Origin: Lachnospiraceae bacterium
GTDB taxonomy: Bacteria > Bacillota > Clostridia > Lachnospirales > Lachnospiraceae
Assembly (NCBI GenBank): GCA_004557975.1
Contig: SFEV01000064.1
Span: forward strand, 1 to 14,159
Reading direction: 5' to 3'
Length of the DNA stretch: 14,159 nt
Part shown: positions 1 through 6,259 of the stretch, in pieces
How positions within the stretch are numbered: the first letter of the stretch is position 1
Layout of the letters: the number at the start of each line of letters is the position of its first letter
Notes under the pieces: model-generated
The model's database searches: none
Seen by the model: only the letters and a program-made list of their open reading frames with translations
Told to the model about the DNA's origin: nothing
Position numbers and translations under genes: made by a program

Positions 1-115
1 AATTGATGTGGATAACCCATTCAAAAATAGACAGAATGGTGAAAAAAGCATTTTTATAATATCGGCAGGCTAAAAGATATATTTACCTTTCAAGGCTGTC
101 AGGAAAATGTGCCCC

Positions 116-144
116 TTGCAATATTTCATATCTTAGTATATAAT
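116..144 (+). promoter_or_regulatory. Promoter of fba (sigma-A type)
   Basis: The -35 element TTGCAA (116-121) and a perfect -10 TATAAT (139-144) are separated by 17 bases. Transcription would start near 151, giving an untranslated leader of about 65 bases. The promoter lies inside the N-terminal extension of the longest possible aldolase reading frame, which argues against that longer start. Confidence 0.75.
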
Positions 145-149
145 GACGT

Positions 150-187
150 CCAGTGCGAAAACTGTCAGAAATGTTTTGCGTCACTGG
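150..187 (+). promoter_or_regulatory. Stem-loop at the predicted 5' end of the fba mRNA
   Basis: CCAGTG (150-155) pairs with CACTGG (182-187), CG (156-157) with CG (179-180), and AAAAC (158-162) with GTTTT (173-177). This makes a 13-pair stem with two single-base bulges (G178, T181) and a 10-base loop. It begins at the predicted transcription start and ends 16 bases before the Shine-Dalgarno sequence. There is no U tract, so it is not a terminator. A role in protecting the 5' end of an abundant mRNA is inference. Confidence 0.5.
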
Positions 188-203
188 ATTTACATTATTT
201 AGC

Positions 204-209
204 AGGAGG
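204..209 (+). promoter_or_regulatory. Shine-Dalgarno site that fixes the fba start
   Basis: A perfect AGGAGG sits 7 bases before ATG 217. The in-frame upstream ATG at 109 has no comparable site and lies ahead of the predicted transcription start. Confidence 0.85.
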
Positions 210-216
210 AATTATC

Positions 217-1080
217 ATGTTAGTATCAGCAAAGGAAATGCTGCAGAAGGCCGTTGCAGGTCACTACGCAGTAGGACAGTTCAACATTAACAACCTTGAG
301 TGGACAAAGGCGATCCTGCTCACAGCTCAGGAGTGCAATTCTCCGGTTATCCTCGGTGTATCTGAAGGAGCAGGAAAATATATGGCAGGCTACAAGACCA
401 TCGTTGGTATGGTAAACGGCATGCTGGAAGAGCTGAATATCACCGTTCCGGTAGCTCTTCATCTGGATCACGGCAGCTACGATGCATGCTACAAATGCAT
501 CGAGGCAGGCTTCTCATCCATTATGTTTGACGGTTCTCACTACGCAATCGAGGAGAACGTTGCAAAGACGAAAGAGCTGGTTAAGGTCTGCGCAGAGAAA
601 GGTATTTCTCTTGAGGCAGAGGTAGGCTCCATCGGAGGAGAAGAGGATGGCGTCATCGGTATGGGTGAGTGTGCAGACCCGAATGAGTGCAAGATGATCG
701 CTGATCTGGGTATCGACTTCCTGGCAGCAGGCATCGGCAACATCCACGGAAAATATCCGGCAAACTGGGCGGGACTTTCCTTTGAGACATTGGCTGCTAT
801 CCAGGAGAAGACAGGCGATCTTCCGCTGGTACTTCACGGCGGTACAGGTATCCCGGATGATATGATTAAAAAGGCAATTGATCTCGGTGTGGCAAAGATC
901 AATGTTAATACAGAGTGCCAGCTCGTATTTGCAGAGGCTACACGTCAGTACATCGAGGCAGGCAAGGATCAGCAGGGCAAGGGCTTTGACCCGCGTAAGC
1001 TGCTTGCACCGGGCACAGAGGCAATCAAGGCTAAGGTGAAAGAAAAGATGGAGATCTTCGGATCCATCGGACGCGCTTAA
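217..1080 (+). CDS. fba: Class II fructose-1,6-bisphosphate aldolase
   Basis: This cytosolic zinc enzyme cleaves fructose-1,6-bisphosphate into dihydroxyacetone phosphate and glyceraldehyde-3-phosphate (and the reverse) in glycolysis and gluconeogenesis. The 287-residue product has the usual length of the short bacterial class II form. Visible active-site elements are LHLDHG at 81-86 (catalytic Asp84, zinc ligand His85), LEAEVG at 132-137 (Glu135), NIHG with zinc ligand His178, LHGGTG at 206-211 (zinc ligand His207) and the phosphate-binding segment INVNTE at 228-233. The reading frame is open back to 109, but AGGAGG and the promoter both support ATG 217. It is a single-gene unit with its own promoter and terminator. 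Tagatose-bisphosphate or related class II aldolases are an alternative, but the LEAEVG/GGEEDGV segment and setting fit Fba better. Confidence 0.95.
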   Translation: MLVSAKEMLQKAVAGHYAVGQFNINNLEWTKAILLTAQECNSPVILGVSEGAGKYMAGYKTIVGMVNGMLEELNITVPVALHLDHGSYDACYKCIEAGFSSIMFDGSHYAIEENVAKTKELVKVCAEKGISLEAEVGSIGGEEDGVIGMGECADPNECKMIADLGIDFLAAGIGNIHGKYPANWAGLSFETLAAIQEKTGDLPLVLHGGTGIPDDMIKKAIDLGVAKINVNTECQLVFAEATRQYIEAGKDQQGKGFDPRKLLAPGTEAIKAKVKEKMEIFGSIGRA

Positions 1081-1092
1081 GACAATGAAAAT

Positions 1093-1147
1093 ACCGGTAA
1101 CGATTTGCTGTTTTTGAAAGCAGGTATATCGTTATCGGTGTTTTTTT
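1093..1147 (+). terminator. Terminator of fba, possibly bidirectional
   Basis: A 12-pair stem, 1093-1104 with 1128-1139 (one G-U pair), is followed by seven T (1141-1147). Read on the minus strand the same stem is followed by ATTTTC, so it may also stop the convergent DUF2726 gene. Confidence 0.85.
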
Positions 1148-1169
1148 ACTGTCAAAGCCCCTGCCTCGT

Positions 1170-1631
1170 TCATCGAAACAGCTCACGCACAGAAGATTCA
1201 TCAAAATCACGGATTCGTTTCAGCGGAATCCGCGCGGCGCGAAACGCCTGATCCTTAAAGTGGTCACGCTTCCTTGCATCCTTTGTCTCATGGGAGCTGT
1301 CGTCCAGCTCGATGGCAAACAGCACGCGCAGCGACTGGTCGCATACCACAAAGTCCATGTGCTTCTGGGCAATCTGATGAAAATATTTCATGTAGTTTTT
1401 CCGGGTGGTGACCCCAAGCAGATCCTTCAGTCCGACCTTCGGACAGACCAGAAGTCCGCGCCTGTCGGTTTCGCGGCGCAGAAGTATATAAAACTGATAT
1501 TCACGTTTTGTCAGGATCGGCTTTGCCTGATAAGGATAGCGTGCGGCGAGAAATCTTCTGGCCAGCAGCAGAAGCAGGATCAGAAGCAGCAGTGCTGCGG
1601 CTACGTAAACGATAACAGGAATGTCTTTCAT
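1170..1631 (-). CDS. Membrane-anchored DUF2726 protein with a nuclease-like core
   Basis: The product is 153 residues from ATG 1631. It begins with one strong hydrophobic helix (about residues 5-24, nearly all Val/Ala/Leu/Ile) followed by arginines, which predicts an N-terminal anchor with the rest in the cytosol. The soluble part resembles DUF2726. Its segment HMDFVVCD (91-98), then AIELDDSSHE (106-115), then a basic R/K-rich helix and RIPLKRI (134-140), has the layout of DUF559/PD-(D/E)XK endonuclease-fold proteins, with Asp93, Glu108 and Asp110 as possible metal ligands. That nuclease link is inference; the family has no established reaction that I know of. The start is uncertain: the frame continues upstream to 1778, and no good Shine-Dalgarno precedes ATG 1631. 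I chose it because it puts the hydrophobic helix at the N terminus. The gene converges on fba and diverges from the glucosyltransferase gene. Confidence 0.75.
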   Translation of the reverse strand: MKDIPVIVYVAAALLLLILLLLLARRFLAARYPYQAKPILTKREYQFYILLRRETDRRGLLVCPKVGLKDLLGVTTRKNYMKYFHQIAQKHMDFVVCDQSLRVLFAIELDDSSHETKDARKRDHFKDQAFRAARIPLKRIRDFDESSVRELFR

Positions 1632-1750
1632 AACAGCACAATCATTACGCGCCCGGAGAAAATCCAGGCTCCCTTTCCTTTGATAAATATATCTGAAACA
1701 GATCCATAATAAATTACCACAGATGATATGGTTTGACCAGCATATTATCA

Positions 1751-1779
1751 TGGATATTGAGAAGAAAATGTAGTACAAT
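1751..1779 (+). promoter_or_regulatory. Weak candidate promoter of the GtrII-type gene
   Basis: TGGATA (1751-1756) and TACAAT (1774-1779) are 17 bases apart. The -35 matches the consensus at only four of six positions. It lies about 40 bases before the start codon in the divergent intergenic space. Confidence 0.35.
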
Positions 1780-1818
1780 ACAAAAATAGAAAAATGGTTT
1801 CAGGGGGCAGAGATACGA

Positions 1819-3387
1819 ATGAAAGAAATCAAAAACAGGTTCTGTATGTGGCGAAGGACGATAACAGGCTGGATTCTGGATAACAGAGTAAATCTTTTTG
1901 CGAATATGGCATTTGGCATCATTGTATATTTTATGATGTTTTCAAACAATCTGGTAAATTCCTATGATGGACTCTGGTGGTTTTCCAGATATTTTGCCGG
2001 TTACTGGGAACGCTCCATCGGGCGGTGGTTCTGGCCGTATCTGGATATGCTTCGGTTCGGCATTGTATCTTCCGTTTTGAACGGAATTATTACGCTGGCG
2101 GTAATCTCCGCTGCCAGTATTATGCTGGCGCATTTATTCGGAATCAAAGACAGGAAAACAGTTTTCCTTGCAGGAATTTCTTTTACGGCTTCTCCGCTTG
2201 TATGTGATATACTGTCGTACTGCTACATGTCGCCTACATTTGCCGTGGCATATCTGTTCAGTGTTACGGCAGCAGGCTGTGTCATCAGGCTTGGGAATAC
2301 GGCAGCATCGGTACTGCTCGGAGGGATTTTTATTGCACTTACCATGGGAAATTATCAGGCATATTTTTCTGTGACATGTATCATTCTGCTGATGCATCTC
2401 ATTCGCATGATTCTGGAGCAGGAAGAACTGAAGCGTATCGGCGGGTGTGCGGCAAAGTCTGCCGCGTCGGTGATATGGGGCGGGATTTTATATAAAATCA
2501 TTACTTCCGCCGTATGCGGAATTTACGGTATGTCGCTGAGCGATTACAAGGGAGCTGCCAATGTATCCGTGTCGAAAATAATCGAAAATATGCCGCGCAG
2601 GATAGTGGATGCATGCAGAGCCTTTCGTCAATTCTTTTCAGGAAACCAGATACAGAATAATATCTTCGGAAATGCAATAATACAGATTTTTCTGATTGCG
2701 GTTTTTCTTGTCTTTGTGGCCGGGAGAATCCGGACAGTATGGAAGCAGGGCCGATTCAGGGTATTGCTTCTGCTTATAATGGTTCTGCTTATTCCGGTTG
2801 CCTGCAATGCAACGCTGCTGATTGCATTTGAAAGTGATGTATCGCTGCTTATGACGGGCGGTATGGTCGTCCTTGCGGGAATTATATTGTGCATGATCCG
2901 TAAATTCGAAAAAAAGAGAGTGGTGCGTGCAGTTTACATCACAGGTATGTGCGTGGCTGTATGGGTGAATGTCTGCGTTGTCAATAATGATCAGCTTGCC
3001 ATGCTGGAAGGCAGGAATGCAACAGTTACCATAGCTCAGAATATTGCAGGCAGGCTTATGGAGGATGGATATCTGACAGAAGACACGACGGTGGCATTTG
3101 TGGGAAGACCATCGGACAACCCTCTGTTTAAGCAGTCTTCTGCATGGAAGATGGCAAACGATTATGCTGCGTTCGGAAGATGGTGGAGTAAGGACAACTG
3201 CAACAGGCATTCCTGGAACGGTATCTTTTCTGAATACTGTGGACTGAATATCAAACTCTGCATGGATGAGGTGTATAACAGGATTCTGGACAGCGGAAAA
3301 ATTGAAGATATGCCGGTATTCCCAGATGAGGGATGTATCGACGTGATTTGTGATACTCTGGTGGTGAAGGTTTCGAATGTATACTGA
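1819..3387 (+). CDS. GtrII-type integral-membrane glucosyltransferase
   Basis: The 522-residue product is a polytopic membrane protein with roughly ten or more hydrophobic segments through about residue 385, and a soluble C-terminal region of about 130 residues. The N-terminal part, NSYDGLWW (47-54) followed by GYWERSIGRWFWPYLD (61-76), matches the glucosyltransferase GtrII family pattern (Pfam Glucos_trans_II), in which an acidic residue and a conserved GRW follow the first membrane helix. Such enzymes use polyprenyl-phosphate-glucose or similar lipid-linked sugars to decorate O-antigen, teichoic acid or other surface glycans on the outer face of the membrane. No GtrA flippase or GtrB synthase lies beside it, so the donor must come from elsewhere and the acceptor is unknown. 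ATG 1819 is preceded by AGGGGG (1802-1807) at a rather long 11-base spacing. The gene stands alone. Family is fairly sure; the exact sugar is not. Confidence 0.75.
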   Translation: MKEIKNRFCMWRRTITGWILDNRVNLFANMAFGIIVYFMMFSNNLVNSYDGLWWFSRYFAGYWERSIGRWFWPYLDMLRFGIVSSVLNGIITLAVISAASIMLAHLFGIKDRKTVFLAGISFTASPLVCDILSYCYMSPTFAVAYLFSVTAAGCVIRLGNTAASVLLGGIFIALTMGNYQAYFSVTCIILLMHLIRMILEQEELKRIGGCAAKSAASVIWGGILYKIITSAVCGIYGMSLSDYKGAANVSVSKIIENMPRRIVDACRAFRQFFSGNQIQNNIFGNAIIQIFLIAVFLVFVAGRIRTVWKQGRFRVLLLLIMVLLIPVACNATLLIAFESDVSLLMTGGMVVLAGIILCMIRKFEKKRVVRAVYITGMCVAVWVNVCVVNNDQLAMLEGRNATVTIAQNIAGRLMEDGYLTEDTTVAFVGRPSDNPLFKQSSAWKMANDYAAFGRWWSKDNCNRHSWNGIFSEYCGLNIKLCMDEVYNRILDSGKIEDMPVFPDEGCIDVICDTLVVKVSNVY

Positions 3388-3525
3388 CATGGTCAGGTGG
3401 ATATTCGCAATCCGCTTCGCTGCCTGCTCATAACCGAATAGCTGCTTCATGGGCGATTTGAATAACCGCGCCCCTGTTTCACATCCATTTTTGTAAAAAA
3501 TATGAAAATATCCCCTTCGGGACAA
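3388..3525 (-). pseudogene. Coding-like relic or dispersed element of unknown nature
   Basis: Between the GtrII-type stop and the glnN promoter there is no plus-strand gene. On the minus strand the sequence reads as plausible protein with ordinary codon choice (for example LFKSPMKQLFGYEQAAKRIA), running from about 3525 to the GtrII stop codon, where it collides with antisense of that gene. The only start is a TTG at 3525, and no stop closes it at a sensible place. The peptide looks familiar to me as something recurring in Lachnospiraceae intergenic regions, but that is memory, not a search. It may be a gene remnant or a dispersed repeat. GGGCG (3451-3455) can pair with CGCCC (3469-3473). Confidence 0.3.
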
Positions 3526-3533
3526 AATTTTAC

Positions 3534-3562
3534 TTGATTTTTAGAACTGAATAGAGTATTTT
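3534..3562 (+). promoter_or_regulatory. Promoter of glnN
   Basis: TTGATT (3534-3539) and TATTTT (3557-3562) are separated by 17 bases. The start point would be near 3569, about 110 bases ahead of the glnN start codon and just before the hairpin at 3577. Confidence 0.55.
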
Positions 3563-3576
3563 AGTAGCAGGTGACA

Positions 3577-3616
3577 AGGGCGTTCCACATAGAATCATGA
3601 TGGAATGTCCTTTTTT
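3577..3616 (+). terminator. Terminator-like hairpin in the glnN leader
   Basis: An 11-pair stem, 3577-3587 with 3601-3611 (two G-U pairs, 13-base loop), runs into TTTTTT (3611-3616). This has the form of an intrinsic terminator. It lies between the predicted glnN promoter and the glnN start, so it could attenuate glnN. If the true promoter is further downstream, it could instead end transcription from the left. I see no paired hexaloop hairpins of the ANTAR-target kind and no clear competing antiterminator. Confidence 0.6.
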
Positions 3617-3677
3617 CTATAACGGGAGTGCGTGGTACGTATTTCTGTTCATATTACCAGGAAAAGAGGAGTAGATT

Positions 3678-5789
3678 ATGAGCGAGTATTTTAACGTAGC
3701 AGACATCTTCGGTGAAGATGTATTCAGCGACAAAGTAATGCAGGAACGTCTTCCGAAAAAAGTGTACAAAGCACTGAAGAAGACGATTGAAGAGGGTACT
3801 GAACTGGATCTCGCGACAGCAGATGTAATCGCTGCAGCGATGAAGGACTGGGCAATCGAAAAGGGTGCGACACATTATACGCACTGGTTCCAGCCGCTGA
3901 CAGGTGTAACGGCAGAGAAGCATGACTCGTTTATCACGGCGCCGAATTCGGATGGAACAATTCTGATGGAGTTCTCCGGAAAAGAGCTGATCAAGGGTGA
4001 GCCGGATGCGTCCTCTTTCCCGTCAGGCGGACTGCGTGCTACTTTTGAGGCGAGAGGTTATACAGCGTGGGACTGCACATCACCGGCATTTGTCCGTCAC
4101 GATGCGGCGGGTGCAATTCTCTGCATACCGACAGCGTTCTGTTCTTATACAGGCGAAGCGCTTGACCAGAAAACTCCGCTGCTTCGTTCCATGGAAGCAA
4201 TCAATACACAGGCACTCAGACTTCTGAGACTGTTTGGAAATACTACATCCAGAAAGGTTACTCCGTCAGTAGGACCGGAGCAGGAATACTTCCTTGTGGA
4301 TGAGAAGAAGTTCCTCCAGAGAAAGGACCTGATTTTTACGGGCCGTACACTGTTCGGTGCAATGCCGCCGAAGGGCCAGGAGCTGGATGACCATTATTTT
4401 GGAACGATCCGTCAGAGAATCGCTTCTTTCATGAAAGATGTCAATGAGCAGCTCTGGAAGCTGGGCGTTTCAGCGAAGACACAGCACAATGAGGTGGCTC
4501 CGGCACAGCATGAGCTGGCTCCCATTTACGCAGAGTGCAATGTAGCTGTGGATCACAACCAGATTGTTATGCAGACTCTGAAACGTGTTGCGTGCCAGCA
4601 CGGCATGAAATGTCTGCTCCATGAGAAGCCTTTCGCAGGCGTGAACGGCTCCGGTAAGCACAACAACTGGTCCATCACGACAGACGACGGAATCAATCTT
4701 CTGGATCCGGGCAAGACACCGCACGAGAACGTACAGTTCCTTCTGGTGCTGACCTGTATCCTGAAAGCAGTGGATGAGCATGCTGACCTGCTTCGTGAAT
4801 CTGCCGCTGACGTCGGAAACGATCACAGACTTGGAGCCAACGAGGCACCGCCTGCAATTATCTCCATTTTCCTGGGCGAGCAGCTTCAGGATGTACTGAC
4901 ACAGCTGATCAGCACAGGTGCAGCTACACATTCCCTGAAGGGCGGAGTTCTTGAGACTGGTGTCAAGACACTTCCGAACCTGGCAAAGGATGCGACAGAC
5001 CGCAACAGAACATCACCGTTTGCGTTCACAGGAAACAAATTCGAGTTCCGTATGGTCGGCTCCCGTGATTCCATTGCAGCTCCGAACATCGTTCTCAATA
5101 CGATCGTTGCAGAAGCATTTTCCGAGGCGTGTGATATTCTGGAAAAGGCAGAAAACTTCGATGAGGCAGTACATGACCTGATCAAGAAGTATGCGACAGA
5201 ACATCAGAGAATAGTATTCAACGGAAACGGATACTCCGAGGAGTGGGTGGAAGAAGCGGCAAGAAGAGGGCTTCCGAATATCAAGTCCATGGTAGACGCT
5301 ATCCCTGCACTTGTAACAGACAAGGCAATCAACCTGTTCGGCAAATTCGGTGTATTTACAAAAGCAGAGCTGGAGTCACGTGTGGAGATTCAGTATGAGA
5401 CGTACGCAAAGGCAATCAATATCGAGGCCCGCGCTATGATTGATATTGCAAGCAAACAGATCATTCCGGCTGTTATCAAATACACAAAGAGCCTTGCTGA
5501 CACTGTAAATGCAGTGACGGCAGCAGGAGCCGAGGCATCTGTACAGATCGAACTGCTCAATGAGACAAGCGCGCTTCTGTCCGATACGAAGGTTGCACTC
5601 GCGAAGCTGATCGAGGTGGCGGAAGAGGCAGCAGGGAAGCCGGAAGGTGAAGAGCAGGCGAGATTCTTCCACGATGTTGTCATGGAGGCAATGAGCGAGC
5701 TCAGAGCTCCGGTTGACAAGCTGGAGATGATCGTCGACAAGGAAATGTGGCCGATGCCGTCCTACGGAGATCTGATTTTCGAGGTATAA
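3678..5789 (+). CDS. glnN: Glutamine synthetase type III
   Basis: This cytosolic enzyme makes glutamine from glutamate, ammonia and ATP and is the main entry of ammonium into organic nitrogen. At 703 residues it has the length of the large type III form, far longer than types I (about 470) and II. The type III signature SFPSGGLRATFEARGYTAWD is at 113-132. Further catalytic-core segments are GPEQEYFLVD (199-208, metal-binding glutamates), HNEVAPAQHELAP (270-282) and KPFAGVNGSGKHNNWS (317-332, nucleotide/glutamate site). The C-terminal 150 or so residues are helical and rich in Ala, Glu and Lys, as is usual in this type. ATG 3678 follows GAGGAG (3666-3671) by 6 bases. It is monocistronic between its own promoter and terminator. 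Control by a leader hairpin is possible (see 3577-3616). The family is certain; the symbol glnN is used for type III, though databases often say glnA. Confidence 0.97.
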   Translation: MSEYFNVADIFGEDVFSDKVMQERLPKKVYKALKKTIEEGTELDLATADVIAAAMKDWAIEKGATHYTHWFQPLTGVTAEKHDSFITAPNSDGTILMEFSGKELIKGEPDASSFPSGGLRATFEARGYTAWDCTSPAFVRHDAAGAILCIPTAFCSYTGEALDQKTPLLRSMEAINTQALRLLRLFGNTTSRKVTPSVGPEQEYFLVDEKKFLQRKDLIFTGRTLFGAMPPKGQELDDHYFGTIRQRIASFMKDVNEQLWKLGVSAKTQHNEVAPAQHELAPIYAECNVAVDHNQIVMQTLKRVACQHGMKCLLHEKPFAGVNGSGKHNNWSITTDDGINLLDPGKTPHENVQFLLVLTCILKAVDEHADLLRESAADVGNDHRLGANEAPPAIISIFLGEQLQDVLTQLISTGAATHSLKGGVLETGVKTLPNLAKDATDRNRTSPFAFTGNKFEFRMVGSRDSIAAPNIVLNTIVAEAFSEACDILEKAENFDEAVHDLIKKYATEHQRIVFNGNGYSEEWVEEAARRGLPNIKSMVDAIPALVTDKAINLFGKFGVFTKAELESRVEIQYETYAKAINIEARAMIDIASKQIIPAVIKYTKSLADTVNAVTAAGAEASVQIELLNETSALLSDTKVALAKLIEVAEEAAGKPEGEEQARFFHDVVMEAMSELRAPVDKLEMIVDKEMWPMPSYGDLIFEV

Positions 5790-5818
5790 AGAACTGCATA
5801 AAAAGAAAACAGAGTCAG

Positions 5819-5855
5819 GAGCGTACAGCACAGTGGTGTTGTGCGCTCTCTTTTT
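5819..5855 (+). terminator. Terminator of glnN
   Basis: A 13-pair stem, 5819-5831 with 5836-5848 (two G-U pairs, AGTG loop), is followed by TC and TTTTT (5851-5855), with a second T tract at 5858-5863. The truncated DctM sequence begins directly after it. Confidence 0.85.
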
Positions 5856-5865
5856 GATTTTTTAA

Positions 5866-6183
5866 CCGAATCTAGTAGGCATGTTCATGGATGCAACGGC
5901 AGCAATCTTTATCCTGGTGCCGATTCTTCTTCCGACAGTACAGGCTGTAGGTGTATCACCGCTGTTTTTCGTAGTGTTCCTGGTAATCACACTGTCCTTC
6001 GGTCTGATTACTCCGCCGGTAGGTGTGTGTCTGTATGCGGCCGAGAATGTGACGGGGCTGCCATTGGAAAAAATCGTAAAGGCATCTGTGCCGTGGATTA
6101 TTCTGATTGCGGTTTCTCTGTGCATCTTTATCCTGTTCCCGCAGCTGATCGAGGCACCTGTGGCACTGATCTTCGGAACGTGA
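5866..6183 (+). pseudogene. dctM: C-terminal remnant of a TRAP transporter large permease (DctM)
   Basis: The frame reads NLVGMFMDATAAIFILVPIL and continues for about 100 residues with three hydrophobic stretches. The motifs MFMDATAAIFILVPILLP and GLITPPVGVCLY are typical of the last quarter of DctM/TRAP large permeases, which are normally about 420-430 residues and carry a dozen helices. Everything upstream, including the other three quarters and the usual DctP and DctQ partners, is missing. A TAA closes the frame at 5863-5865, inside the T-rich tail of the glnN terminator. The conserved LVG just before Met 5881 is still present, so the break lies within a few bases of 5866. ATG 5881 and ATG 5887 have no Shine-Dalgarno, so the fragment is probably not translated. 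In related bacteria DctM commonly precedes 2-hydroxyacid dehydrogenases, which fits the gene that follows. Confidence 0.85.
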
Positions 6184-6259
6184 AAATAAATGCAGCGCAG
6201 CCTGCTTACCTGTGGAAAATACTTGGGCTGCCGTTAAAGGCGGCGGAATGGAGCATAAT

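Noticed and set aside
1..108. A TATAAT at 55-60 as a second fba promoter or end of an upstream gene
   Set aside because: The nearest -35-like sequence (TAGACA, 28-33) is 21 bases away, which is too far, and no coding frame is evident. I see nothing supportable in 1-108.
109..216. N-terminal extension of the aldolase frame to ATG 109
   Set aside because: The promoter and predicted transcription start lie inside it, there is no Shine-Dalgarno at 109, the extra residues do not resemble aldolase, and AGGAGG supports ATG 217.
2638..3387. Long minus-strand open frame opposite the GtrII-type gene
   Set aside because: It is the shadow of a real membrane protein gene, rich in His, Cys and Arg as antisense frames tend to be. 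Only the part beyond 3388 looks coding-like.
3431..5871. The 9-base word TAACCGAAT at both 3431-3439 and 5863-5871, the second at the DctM break
   Set aside because: One shared 9-mer in 14 kb can occur by chance, the flanks do not match, and nothing else marks a recombination site.
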